64,000 nt of DNA from Prorocentrum cordatum (taxonomy: Eukaryota; Sar; Dinophyceae; Prorocentrales; Prorocentraceae). Under the pieces are notes generated by a model that searched no databases, was not told the origin of the DNA, and saw only the letters and a list, made by a program, of their open reading frames with translations. Numbering within the stretch: the first letter of the stretch is position 1; the number at the start of each line of letters is the position of its first letter. A program made the position numbers and the translations under genes. The stretch lies in assembly GCA_963575745.1 (NCBI GenBank), contig CAUYUJ010000842.1:21552-85551 (forward strand), read 5' to 3'. Below, piece after piece: positions 51,316-61,334 of the stretch.

Positions 51316-52590
51316 ATTACTTACTAAACATTTATTATTGTTGGGCCCCTTATAGGCGCCCTGGCGCTCTCGCCGAGGCGCCAGCTACATTTTCATTGAA
51401 AATGAGGCTCACGCTCGAGCGGTTTGGGTGGCCGCCCAAACCGGCCCCCCACAACAACAACGCTCCCGCTCGAGACTTCTTCCTTTTTCACTCAGGGCTG
51501 GTGTTCTTGCTCGCCGCCGAAAGCCGCCTTCCTAACAGAACCACCGCTCCCGCTCGGGACTTCATCCCGTTTTACCTTGGACTGGCGCGCTAGTCTTTCT
51601 CTCATCGGCTTCGCCCCTAGCAAAAACAACGCTCCCGCTCGAGGCTTCCTCCCTTCTTTACTCAAGGCGGTGCTCCTCCTCGCTGCCGAAAACAGCCGCT
51701 CCGACAAAACCAGCGCTCCCGCTGAGACTTCCTTCCGTTATACGCTGGACTGGCGCCCTACTCTTTTTTGAATTTGCGCCGCTCCCAGCAAAAACAACGG
51801 TCCCGCTCGAGGTTTCCTCTTTTTTTTCTGAAGACGGTGCTGTTCCTCGCCGCCGACAACCCCCGTCCCGACAAAACCAGGGCTCCCGCTCGATGCTTCC
51901 TCCCTTCTTGCTCAAGGCGGTGTTCCTCTTCGCCGCCGAAACCGCCGCCCCAACAAAACCAGTGCTCCCGCCGAGACTTCCTTCCGTTTTACGCTGGACT
52001 GGCGCCCTACTCTTTTTTGAATTGGCGCCGCTCCCAGCAAGAACAGCGCTCCCGCTCGAGATCTCTTTTTTTTTTTTTTTTCCTCGGGACTGTGCTGTTC
52101 CTCGCCGCCGACGGCCCCCCTTTCTTGCTCAAGGCGGTGCTCCCCCTCGCCGCCGAAAGCCGCCGTCCCAACAAAACCAGCGCTCCCGCTCGAGACTTCG
52201 TTTTGTTTTACGCTGGACTAGCGCCTTACTCTCTTCAGCATTGGTGCCGCACCCAGCAACAACAGCAGCCCTGCTCGAGACTTCCTCACTTTCTATTCAG
52301 GGCCAGGTCCTTGTCTCACCAAGGCAATCCTGTCGTTCGATATTTCCTTGTGCTTTACTCTTCGCTGGGGTTCCACTGGCGGTCTCGCATCGGCGCATCA
52401 AGGCGCAGGCATATGTTTTCGGGGTGGGATATGTTGAAATTCCTCGGAGGAGGTGTTGGCAAGACCTCATTGGGCGGGAGATCTGGGAATGGAAATAACG
52501 GACCCCGCTATAGAACAATAGTCCCTCTACTATGTGGATGGTTATCATGATGGTCGCATGCTTCGTGTGGAAACATCGCGCATGAGGGTA
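51316..52590 (+). repeat. Alpha-related unit with ~110-bp GCTCCCGCTCGAGACTTC subrepeats
   Basis: Subrepeats hold GCTCCCGCTCGAGACTTC, TTTTACGCTGGACTGGCGCC, GCTCAAGGCGGTGCTCC and CCTCGCCGCCGAAAGCCGCC. Open frames across it follow the repeat. The conserved alpha 3' hairpin is not evident, and the unit runs into the GTT tract at 52593. Confidence 0.7.
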
Positions 52591-52592
52591 CA

Positions 52593-52728
52593 TTGATTGC
52601 TGTTGTTGTTGGTGTTGGTTGTTGGTTGTTGGTTTTTGGCTGTTGGTTGTTGGTTATTGTTTTGTTGTTGTTGTTGCTGCTGCTGCTGTTGTTGTTGTTG
52701 TTGCTGTTGCTGCTGCTGCTGCTGTTGC

Positions 52729-52786
<58 letters not shown>

Positions 52787-52800
52787 GCTGTTGCTGTTGC

Positions 52801-52860
<60 letters not shown>
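52593..52860 (+). repeat. (GTT)n / (GCT)n microsatellite
   Basis: GTT with GCT interspersed. Poly-Cys, poly-Leu, poly-Val and poly-Asn frames are translations of it. Confidence 0.95.
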
Positions 52861-53029
52861 CAAAAGCGGGACTGTGGTACCCCGGGGGGAGTTGCCGGGG
52901 GGAGGTCGCAACCGAAACCGCGCAACGCCCGAGCGGGAGCGCCAGGGGGGGGAGGGAAGCGCAACCAACGGCGCAATCGGGCGGGGGAGGGAGGGCGCAA
53001 CAGGGGGACGGGAAGTCGCATGCCGCCAT

Positions 53030-53455
53030 TCTACCCGTGGGGGCGCACTGGGAGCGCTCCCTGCGAGCTTTCTGGGGGCGCTCCCTGTGCGCCCTGGGCA
53101 CGCTCCCTGAAGCGCATTTGGATCGCGCTGAGGGTGGCGCTGGGGGCGCACTGGTAGAGCTCCCTGGGGTGCATTGGGACCGCGCTGGGGGGGGGGGCGC
53201 TGGGGGCACACCGGGAGCGCTCCTTGGGGTGCATTGGGAGCGCCCTTCAGGGTGCCATATTGCGCCCTGGGGGCGCATGTGGAGCGCCCTGGGAGCGCCC
53301 CCTGTGGCCGCCCTGGGAGCGCTGGGGGAGCACTGGGGGCGCTCCCTGTAAACGCCGTGGAAGCCCCCCCGGCAGCGCTCTAGGCACGCTTCCTGGGAGC
53401 TCACTGGCAGCGCCCTGTGAGCGCTTCCTGGGGGCGCCCTGGAGCGCAGTGGCGT
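53030..53455 (+). repeat. GGGAGCGCTCCCTG-type degenerate minisatellite
   Basis: Units such as CTGGGGGCGCACTGGGAGCG and GCGCTCCCTG recur with a spacing of roughly 20-50 bp. GGGAGCGCTCCC is a perfect 12-bp palindrome (about 53050-53061). Confidence 0.75.
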
Positions 53456-53486
53456 CGCGGAGGAGGGAGGAGGAGCATGTTTGGTA

Positions 53487-53910
53487 CCTGTAGGATTCTG
53501 TTAGACCTGTAGGATGATTCTGTTAGAGCTGGACCCAGCTCTCGTAGGGTTCTGTCAGACCTGGACCCACTTCTAGCAGGATTCCATTAGAACTGGACCC
53601 AGCTTTAGTACGATTCTATTAGAACTGGACCCAGCTCTTGTAGGATTCTATTAGGGTTGGACCCGCCTCTATTGGGATCCTATTAAAACTGGACCCAGCT
53701 CGAGCAGGATTCCATCAGAGCTGGACCCAGTTCTAGTACGATTCTGTAAGAGCTGGACCCAGCTCTAGTAGGATCCTATTAGAGCTGGACCCGACTCTGG
53801 TAGGATTCTAATACAGCTGGACCCAGCTCTAGTAGGATTCTGTTAGAATTGGAACCCACACAAGTAGGATTCTTTCAGAGCTGGACCCAGCTCTATTACG
53901 ATTCTATTGG
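53487..53910 (+). repeat. 32-bp minisatellite, ~13 copies
   Basis: The unit is AGAGCTGGACCCAGCTCT followed by AGTAGGATTCTATT. The first part is nearly palindromic (AGAGCTGG/CAGCTCT). Copies vary at single bases. No coding potential. Confidence 0.9.
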
Positions 53911-54101
53911 CTTTCGCCACATCCGCCGACCCCTCGATTCACTCTCGGCTCCGTGCTGTGCAGTGATGTTAGTCGCTCATAGGGGAGAAAGACTCTCAGA
54001 CGCCTAGAGGCCCCAAGGGGCTGGCGGGCATCTTAACGGCAATGGGTTTTCCACGATTATCCTTCAACCAGTCCGCAACGAGATTTTCAGTTGAGATTTT
54101 T

Positions 54102-54628
54102 GGTGTTAGTAGCAAACAGGCGAATGATGTTCAAAGACCGACGGCCCCTTCAATTTGAGTGCGGTTTCCGAGGCCGAAGAGTCGGGGGGTGCTATATGCG
54201 CATGGGTTTTGGGAGGGAGGAGTTGGACGATGCGCCCCGCGGGCATTTCCCGCAGCAGACGCATCCACCGGTGCTGTTGGCTGGCGCCTCGGAAAATGGC
54301 TCCGACGTGCTTGCCCTTCAGTTGGGGGGGGTACCGGTGTGCGTAGCTGCCGGCCAGGTCGTCGTTGTTGTTGTGAGGTCCTTTCGCTGCCAGTCGCATT
54401 CTGGGGACCTCTTGGAAGCCTCTTGGGGCCTCTTGGGGACATATTGGGCCCTCCTGGGAGCGTCTTCGGGCAGAAGGCACATTGTCCGATGTGCCCAGAT
54501 TGTGAGTGCGCGGACTTGCTTGGCAGCAACGCAACGGCAGTGGGCGGGTGCTTGGGTCGCGTGGACGGGGTGTAAGGCAGCATTGATGCTCAGAAGTCGG
54601 CGGAAGTCTGCATTTGCACGTGCAAGTC
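54102..54628 (+). repeat. Direct repeat A1 (527 bp) of the recombinase element
   Basis: Nearly identical to 57242-57769. It begins GGTGTTAGTAGCAAACAGG and includes CGATGCGCCCCGCGGGCATT, TGCTGTTGGCTGGCGC, a few GGCCTCTTGGGG units and TGTCCGATGTGCCCAGATTG. One frame (ELDDAPRGHFPQQTHPPVLL then AGASENGSDVLALQL) is conserved in both copies and may be the N-terminal part of the recombinase protein. Confidence 0.9.
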
Positions 54629-56082
54629 CACCCGGTGCGCCAGCATGGGGTCGAAGAGTTCGTGGTGGCTTACCAGAGTTGCCGAGATTTCCTCATGTCT
54701 CTAGATGTGGACCCCGTGGACAAGCACATCGCTGAGAACGTGGCGTACTACCTGGCCTTGAATGGCTTTACGCACTGGTCGCACCTAGAAGGGTGCGCAG
54801 TCGAGGACTTTGCCGGGGCTCCTCTGGCAGCGCCTGAGAAGGCGCTTCTGGTGCGCGCGTTGTCCAAGGCCCCTGCGAGGGCGGCAACGCTGTCCATGCC
54901 TGCCGGGCAGCCGCGTTCATTGCCTCCGACGGTGGCGACGTTCAGTGCCGATGCCTCTGCGGCGGAGCTCACGCCTGACATGTTGAGGCAAGCCGAGGAG
55001 CATTGGCAACAATCTGTCAGTGACTTGGGATTGTCTGGTGTTTGCACGTCTTTAAAGCCTGCAGTAGCGATTGCACGATTGTCGTCTGCGTCTTCCCTGG
55101 GAATCGACGTGGCGACGGTGCTGGCGCAGCGGGCTATTTTCTTGAAGTGCGAGACGAACCGGAAGTCTTTGCCCTTTGTCTTTGCGGGGTTGCGGTCTTG
55201 GCACGCTTTTGCCACGGGCGTCCTCGGGTACTGCGAGGGCCCCACTCTGCCTCCCCAGCAATCCGATCTTCCGGAACCCTGGCACGGCGGCGAACTACAT
55301 TGGCTATGTCAAGTGGGCGTGTCTGATGAAGTCCCTTCCCACGGAGTGGTACGACCAGCAGCTGACCATGGTACTCAAAGGTGCAAAGAAGTTGCACCTG
55401 CGCGTAGCTGGCGGAACCACGGGGGCGAAGCGCAGGCTGACAGAGCAGCTGCTGTCCCAGGTGGTTGCTCTTGCTGACAGGATTGGTGAACCAATTTACG
55501 CGCGCCTGGCGGTCGTGGCTTGGGAGTGCTTGCTGCGGGTTCAGTCCGAGGGCGTGCCCCTGCAGTGCGGTGGCCCTGAGGATGCGGTTCATTTGCCCCC
55601 AGGTAGACATTCGGCTGTGTGGGCTGATAGCCAGTTCCTGTGCGTCCGGCTCGCCAGGCGCACAAACCGGCCTGGTGGCTCGTTGCTGAGGCGCGGGTGC
55701 GCGTGCAGTTCATGGGGCGCGGGGCGGTGCCCTGTGCGCCGCGTTGGCCCCTACCTAGCCACTCTGTGCGCGGGCCAGCCGCTCTGGCCATCTAGCGCCG
55801 CGCAGTTCGGCTCGTGGCTGCAGCGGGTTCTGGCGTTGCTGTCAGTGGAGGGCGCGGCGCAGTTCACCTTGAAGGCTCTCCGCGCAGGAAAGGCGACAGC
55901 TCTGGCCGAGGCCGGGTGTTCCATTGGTGACATCTTGCGCGCCGGCGAGTGGCAGTCACGGGCTTTTTTTGGCGTGCGTTGACGAATGCGCCGTTGATGC
56001 AGCACAGCTGCTGACGCAAACCTTGGCGGCCAGCGACCACGTGGGCGCTGGCGCGGGGGGTGCCGCAGCGACGGTGGGCTGA
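54614..56082 (+). pseudogene. Tyrosine recombinase-like protein (Crypton/DIRS-type), two frameshifts
   Basis: The first frame (54614 to about 55260) has VDKHIAENVAYYLALNGFTH, HLEGCAVEDFAGAPLAAPEK, a helical DNA-binding region, then FVFAGLRSWHAFATGVLGYC. The second (about 55262 to 55970) has FRNPGTAANYIGYVKWACL, RLTEQLLSQVVALADRI, then the catalytic-core-like TLKALRAGKATALAEAGCS and IGDILRAGEWQSRAF. A run of seven T at 55964-55970 shifts the third frame, which continues FLACVDECAVDAAQLLTQTL to the stop at 56080-56082. The R of LKALRAGKA fits the conserved Arg. Where a Tyr nucleophile would follow the G-x-W-x-S-x-AF motif, this copy has Cys (TGC). Recombinases of this kind cut and join DNA through that Tyr, so this copy should be inactive. 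Confidence 0.7.
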
Positions 56083-56093
56083 GTGGCGGCGGT

Positions 56094-56404
56094 GGGTGGT
56101 TCTCAGCCAACGTGTTGGGTGCTGGCTGTGTCTGTGGTTCCCGGAGGTGGCCTCCCTTGGGTCCCGGCAGCCCCTCCTTGCATGCCAGGGTTGGCCTCTT
56201 GGCTATGCGAGGGGGCCCTTAATGGTCCCCCAGCGCTGCGCCACTGCCCCAACGTTGCTAGTTGTCAGCGGCGCAGGGGGACCCAAGGGCCACGGGAGGA
56301 AACAAGTGCATTGTCACCCCATTTTGGCACCCATGCGTGTGGTATTCCATCTCGCCCCTTGTTGCACCCTGCCGTGCGGGCACGCGCGCACGTTCCGCGT
56401 TGTG
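56094..56404 (+). repeat. Direct repeat B1 (311 bp)
   Basis: Nearly identical to 56931-57241. It begins GGGTGGTTCTCAGCCAACG and ends GTTCCGCGTTGTG. It lies directly after the recombinase stop codon and is probably 3' non-coding. Confidence 0.9.
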
Positions 56405-56930
56405 ATCGCGACCAAAGGGTTTTGTCGGAGCACACAGTGGACCGTGGGGGCTGTGCTATGCGCTTGTCGTATTGTGCGGTGTGCTCCGGGGTAGCTGGGG
56501 GTGTGTCCTGGTTCGGGCCTTCCCGAGTCTGTTCCAGGGGTGAGGTGGCTTGAGTTGCCTATTCGTGGCCCTCCAAGGCCAGAAGCTTGGGCCCTCACCA
56601 ATTTTAAAAATAAGCCCTCCTAGACGTGATTTGTAATAGTAGTCGTATTAGTAGTAGTCGCAGTTGCACCCCCTTAAATGTCGCATCGCAGGCGCGTCTA
56701 AGGGATAGGATGGTATTGGGCAAACGTGCGGGCAGGCAGGAATGCACATGTAGCATGCAGCACTGTCAGTAACCGTCTTTGCCCAAGATTTTGCGCGTGA
56801 GGGCTTGTGTTCTTGCTTCTTTTCCCACCCGCCCACCCTGGGCAGGCGTTTTTGCCTACTCGGGGTACTCGCTCTACGGTTGAGCCTGCTGGCTTCTCGT
56901 GGTGCGGGCGTTGGCTGGTGCCAGTAGACT
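56405..56930. other. Unique spacer between B1 and B2
   Basis: No gene. Contains a short TAGTAGT tract near 56636-56660. Confidence 0.5.
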
Positions 56931-57241
56931 GGGTGGTTCTCAGCCAACGTGTTGGGTACTGGCTGTGTCTGTGGTTCCCGGGGGTGGCCTCCCGTGGGTC
57001 CCGGCAGCCCCTCCATGCATGCCAGGGTTGGCCTCCTGGCTATGCGAGGGGGCCCTTGATGGTCTCCCAGCGCTGCGCCACTGTCCCAACGTTGCTAGTT
57101 GTCAGCGGCACAGGGAGACCCAAGGGCCACGGAAGGAAACATGTGCATTCTCACCCCATCTTGACACCCATGCGTGTGGTATTCCATCTTACCCCTTGTT
57201 GCACCCTGCCGCACGGGCACGCGCGCGCGTTCCGCGTTGTG
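56931..57241 (+). repeat. Direct repeat B2 (311 bp)
   Basis: A second copy of B, the same length as B1, abutting A2 without a spacer. Confidence 0.9.
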
Positions 57242-57769
57242 GGTGTTAGTAGCAAACAGGCGAATGATATGTTCAAAGACCGACGGCCCCTTCAATTTGA
57301 GTGCGGTTTCCGAGGCCGAAGAGTCGGGGTGCTATATGCGCATGGGTTTTGGGAGGGAGGAGTTGGACGATGCGCCCCGCGGGCATTTCCCGCAGCAGAC
57401 GCATCCACCAGTGCTGTTGGCTGGCGCTTCCGAAAATGGCTCCGACGTGCTTGCCCTTCAGTTGGGGGAGGTGCCGGTGCGCGTAGCTGCCGGCCAGGTC
57501 GTCATTGTTGTTGTGAGGTCCTTTCGCTGCCAGTCTCATTCTGGGGACCTCTTGGAAGCCTCTTGGGGCCTCTTGGGGGCATATTTGGCCCTCCTGGGGG
57601 CGTCTTCAGGCAGAGGGCACATTGTCCGATGTGCCCAGATTGTGAGTGCGCGGACTTGCTTGGCAGCAACGCAACGGCAGCGGGCGGGTGCTTGGGTCGC
57701 GTGGACGGGGTGTAAGGCAGCATTGATGTTCAGAAGTCGGCTGGAAGTCTGCATTTGCACGTGCAAGTC
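57242..57769 (+). repeat. Direct repeat A2 (528 bp)
   Basis: A second copy of A, starting at the base after B2 ends. After 57769 the sequence diverges from the recombinase gene. Confidence 0.9.
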
Positions 57770-58366
57770 TTCGTTCAGTGTTTGCACCAGCGCGCCCCGT
57801 TGCGCGAACTGATACAGTTGCCGGCAGACGTGCCGAGGGGTCTGGTAGAGGAGTGCAGGAGTTACAAGAGAAACGCGAGTCGTCAGGAGTACGTTGACGT
57901 AGGAGGATGGAGGCAAAGGAAAACGGAGGTTGAAAAGGCGTGGCCCACGTGCCACGAGACGACGCACCTGGTCACAGCGCCAGAGTACTTACACAGCGGC
58001 CGCACTAATGGGTTGGGAGAGACGGAAGGAGGCGGTGGGAAAACAACGAGCAAGATTGCCAAATGCGCGCCCGATTCTGGTGGAACAGAAAGAGGGAAGA
58101 AGGAAAGTGATGAAGGGCGAACGTGGCTGCAAGAGTACCTGGGCGTCTGGGTGCAAAATGGGCAGGGGTTTCGACATGACCACGTGCGCCAGTGGAGTAA
58201 GCGTTTGCAGCGCGTGGTACCGTTGGCTCACTGTCAAGGGACAGACGACGCGACGCAGTGCAAAAGCTTTTTCCCGCGCACGACGTGGCTGGTAGATCGC
58301 GCCGCGGTGTCGCGCCGAGGTTTTTTTGAGAGACCGGGACATGCCGAGAGCGGGGGGGGAACGTGA
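57755..58366 (+). CDS. Unrecognised open frame after A2
   Basis: A 203-residue frame of ordinary composition (EYVDVGGWRQRKTEVEKAWP, WLQEYLGVWVQNGQGFRHDH). It opens inside A2 with no ATG there (the first codon is TTG). No domain is recognised. It could be a fragment of a gene with introns or simply chance. Confidence 0.25.
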   Translation: MHVQVFVQCLHQRAPLRELIQLPADVPRGLVEECRSYKRNASRQEYVDVGGWRQRKTEVEKAWPTCHETTHLVTAPEYLHSGRTNGLGETEGGGGKTTSKIAKCAPDSGGTERGKKESDEGRTWLQEYLGVWVQNGQGFRHDHVRQWSKRLQRVVPLAHCQGTDDATQCKSFFPRTTWLVDRAAVSRRGFFERPGHAESGGGT

Positions 58367-58502
58367 CAAGGTGTTTGGGCGGGCCCATGCATGAACGAAG
58401 AGAGCCTGAACGGCGCGCTCCCAGCGCTGCTAAGCGGCGCGGTAGGGTTGGATTTCAATAGCGATTTGCAGATCCCGTACAGGTTCCCGGATACTGCACT
58501 CC

Positions 58503-60516
58503 CGCCGCCGGCTTGGTATCGTCTCTGGCGTCGACCTTACCCAGCCAGATGCCGAGCCAGCGGTCGCCGGCCTGGTACACCGCCGGCTTGCCCTCAAAGG
58601 GCCCCCCCTGCCAAGCCAGCGGCCGCCGGCTTGGTACCCCGCTGGCTTGGTGCCCCCCCAAAGGGCCCCCCCTACCAAGCCAGCGGCCGCCCGCTTGGCA
58701 CCCCGCCGGCTTGGTACTTAAGGCCTCCCCCCAAGCCAGCAAACCAGCCGGCGCCCGCTGGCTCGGTACCCCCGCCGGCTTGGCACCCCGCCCAGGGGCC
58801 GTTCTACCATGCCAGCGGCCGCCAGCTTGGTACCGCGCCGGTTCGGTGCCCCCCGGGGCCTCCCCCCTAACATGCCAGCGGCCGCCGGCTTGGCACCCCG
58901 CCAGCTTGGCTCCCCTGGAGAGCCCCCCCTGCCCCCCGGGGCCTCCCCCCTAACATGCCAGCGGCCGCCGGCTTGGCACCCCGCCAGCTTGGCTCCCCTG
59001 GAGAGCCCCCCCTACCAAGCCGGCGCCCGCTGCTGGCACCCGCCGGCTTGGTACCCCCCCGAAGGGCACCTCCTACCAAGCCAGCGCCGCCAGCTTGGTA
59101 ACCCCCCACGCCGGCTTGGTACTTAAGGCCCCCCCCCAAGCCAGCAAGCCAGCCGGCGCCCGCTGGCTCGGTGCCCCGCCGGCTTGGAACCCCCCCAGGG
59201 CCCCCCCTACCAAGTCAGGGCTGCCGGCTTGGTACCCCGCAGGTTTGGTACCCCCCCCCCCTTCCCCCCCCCACCCCGCCTTCACCCCCCCCCTCCCTCC
59301 CCCTTCCCCCAGGGGCTTCCCCCTGCCAGCCAGAAGCTCCCGCCGGCTTGGCATCCCGCCGGCTTGGTACTCCTTGGAGGGTCTCCTCCAACCAAGCCCC
59401 TCCCAGGCCCACCCCCTCCCCTGCGCCCCGGTTTGGCGCTCCCCGAGGGCCTCCTCTCTACCGGGCCAGCGGCCGCCGGCTTGGTACTCCGCCGGCTTGG
59501 TATCTCGCGAGGGCTTCCACCCAGCCAAGCCAGCGGCCGCCGGCTTGATACCCCGCCGGCTTGGTACCCCCCCGGGCGCCCCCCTTGCCGAGCCAGCGGC
59601 CGCCGGCTTGGTGCCCCGCCGCTCTTGGTGCCCCCCCATGGGGGGTCACCCCTGCCAAGCCAGCGGCCGCTGGCCTCGTATCCCGCCGGCTTGGGGCTTC
59701 CCCCCTGCAGCTGCTCTCCCTACTAAGCCAGCGGCCGCCGGCTTGGTACCCCGCCGGCTTGGCGCCCCCCCAGGGCTTCCCTCCCACCAAGCCAGCGGCC
59801 GCCAGCTTGGTACCCCGCCGCCGTGGGTTCGCCCCGCGCCCCCGTGCCAAGCCAGCGGCCGCCGGCTTGGTACCCCGCCGGCTTGGTGCCCCTCGCCCAG
59901 GGACTCTCCCTTACCAAGCCAGCGGGGCCGCCGGCTTGGTCCCCCCCGGCTCCCCTCAAGGGCCTCCCTCCCTACCAAGCCAGCGGCCGCCGGCTTGGCA
60001 GCCCCCGCTGGCTTGGTACCGCCCCCCCTGCCTGCCAAGCCAGCGGCCGCCGGCTTGGTACCCCGCCGGCTTGGTACCCCCCCGGGGGCTCCCCCTACCA
60101 AGCCAGCGGCCGCCGGTTTGGTACCCCGCCGGCTTGGTAATTATCTCTCCAGGGCCTCCTCCCTACCAAGCCAGCGGCCGCCGGCTTGGTACCTCGCCGG
60201 CTTGGTACACCCCGAGGGCTCCTCCCTACCAAGCCAGCGGCCGCCGGTTTGGTACCCCGCCGGCTTGGTACCCCCCCGGGGGCTCCCCCCTGCCAAGCCA
60301 GCGGCCGCCGGCTTGGTAGCCCGCCGGCTTGGTATCCCCCAGGGCCCGACCCCCCCTCACCTGCAGCGGCCGCCGGCTGGCACCCCGCCGGCTTGCCCCC
60401 CCCCCCCCCGCTCCCCCCCTACCAAGCCGGCGGCCGCCGGTTTGGTGCTCCGCCGGCTTGGTGCCCCCCAGGGCCCCCCCCCTGCCAGGCCAGCGGCGCC
60501 GGCTTGGTGCCCCGTC
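58503..60516. repeat. 2-kb GC-rich palindromic minisatellite
   Basis: About 25 units of 70-90 bp. The core is CCAAGCCAGCGGCCGC followed by CGGCTTGG, an almost perfect palindrome centred on the NotI site GCGGCCGC, followed by TACCCCGCCGGCTTGGTACC, C-runs and a variable GGG(C/G)CTCCCCC spacer. The right edge lies against the Helitron coding remnant. All forward frames stay open for long stretches because the unit lacks stop codons; the Pro/Ala/Gly-rich proteins so derived are not supported as genes. Confidence 0.9.
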
Positions 60517-60519
60517 GCC

Positions 60520-61334
60520 GCTGCCCTTCTTGTCGTAGCTCTCGGTGCGCAGCACCAGCTTGGTCGTCACGACGCGGGCGAGTGCAAGGAGCATCTGGTG
60601 CGACAAGTTAGTTGGCATTGCGGTAGGGCGGGTCATTCCTGCCGAGCCACAGGTGGTTAGCGAAGGTGAATTTGCACATGCGCGGGTGGCGCAGAGAACG
60701 CGTTCAGGCAGTCCTCGCGCACCGGGGCCCGCTCCTCGCCCAATGCCCGCGCATCTGTCACCCGCCGCTTGTGCATGAGGACATATTGGAGTTTGTCCGC
60801 GTTGCCAATGCGCAGCCGCGCGGCGGAGGCGCGGAGCTCGGCCCCAGGGATGTCGGGCCAGTGCTTGTGGTGAACCTCCCAAGAGAGCAGCTTGGCCACG
60901 GCCTCGGGGTTCTTCCTGAAGCAGTCCTTGCCTGCCAGGAACTCCCAGGATAGGTCCTCGGACCAGTGTGGCCTAGCGCAGAAAACGCACGCGCAGCGGG
61001 TCCGGGGCGCCCGGCGCTCATCTGCAGGCAGCCCCTCGGGAGTCCGAGCGAGCTCGCGCATGCGATCAGACGGTTTCTCCCAGATCACGGCGGCCCTAGC
61101 GTAGAACTCTGCATAATTGGCCACGATCGCGCGCCACTCCTCCCCCTTGACCACGTAAGGCTTCAGCGCCAGCGACGAGAAGACAGCGTTGCGGTAGCGC
61201 TGGGCGCCGCCGTGCTCGTCGCCCACGTGCTTCTTCCAATTTTCGCGGAACGCGAAGTCTCGGCCCTGGCAGAGCCGGCGCGGCCAGGGCCCCGACGGCT
61301 CGGCCCTCTGCGACCAGGAGCAACGGGCCACCAT
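60520..61334 (-). pseudogene. Helitron-associated protein fragment (minus strand)
   Basis: Minus-strand frame from 61334, 225 residues to 60657, then a frameshift near 60665 and continuation to about 60520. Landmarks are AFRENWKKHVGDEHGGAQRY (His-His pair), VFSSLALKPYVVKGEEWRAI, RCACVFCARPHWSEDL (C-x2-C), then KDCFRKNPEAVAKLLSWEVH and VLMHKRRV. After the shift: LSHQMLLALARVVTTKLVLR. This pattern (Cys/His clusters, HKRRV, LALARVV) is the one I associate with the region N-terminal to the helicase in dinoflagellate Helitrons. The 3' end is cut off by the minisatellite. The helicase part lies on the other strand immediately next to it. Confidence 0.6.

Larger units (their letters stand above)
43889..52590 (+). 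repeat. Head-to-tail array of ~9 units each ending in (GTT)n
   Basis: Unit boundaries are recognised by (GTT)n, GAACATTATTAATTCTAAAG and AATAATTATTGTTG, followed in most cases by GGGNCCCCTGGTGCNC. Starts are near 43889, 44767, 45490, 46305, 47550, 48585, 49585, 50315 and 51320, giving unit lengths of 0.7-1.25 kb. Two families occur (separate entries). The same 5' and 3' borders on different bodies suggest a retroposon- or cassette-like element with a simple-repeat tail. No unit has a conserved open frame. Confidence 0.85.

Noticed and set aside
52593-53351. Poly-Leu, poly-Cys, poly-Val and poly-Asn proteins over GTT tracts
   Set aside because: Translations of (GTT)n and its complement. Similar cases occur at 43400-43890 and over all GGA/CCT tracts.
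58503-60660. Long Pro/Ala/Gly-rich open frames (up to 521 codons)
   Set aside because: The unit contains no stop codon in several frames, so openness is automatic. The peptide is a pure translation of the minisatellite.
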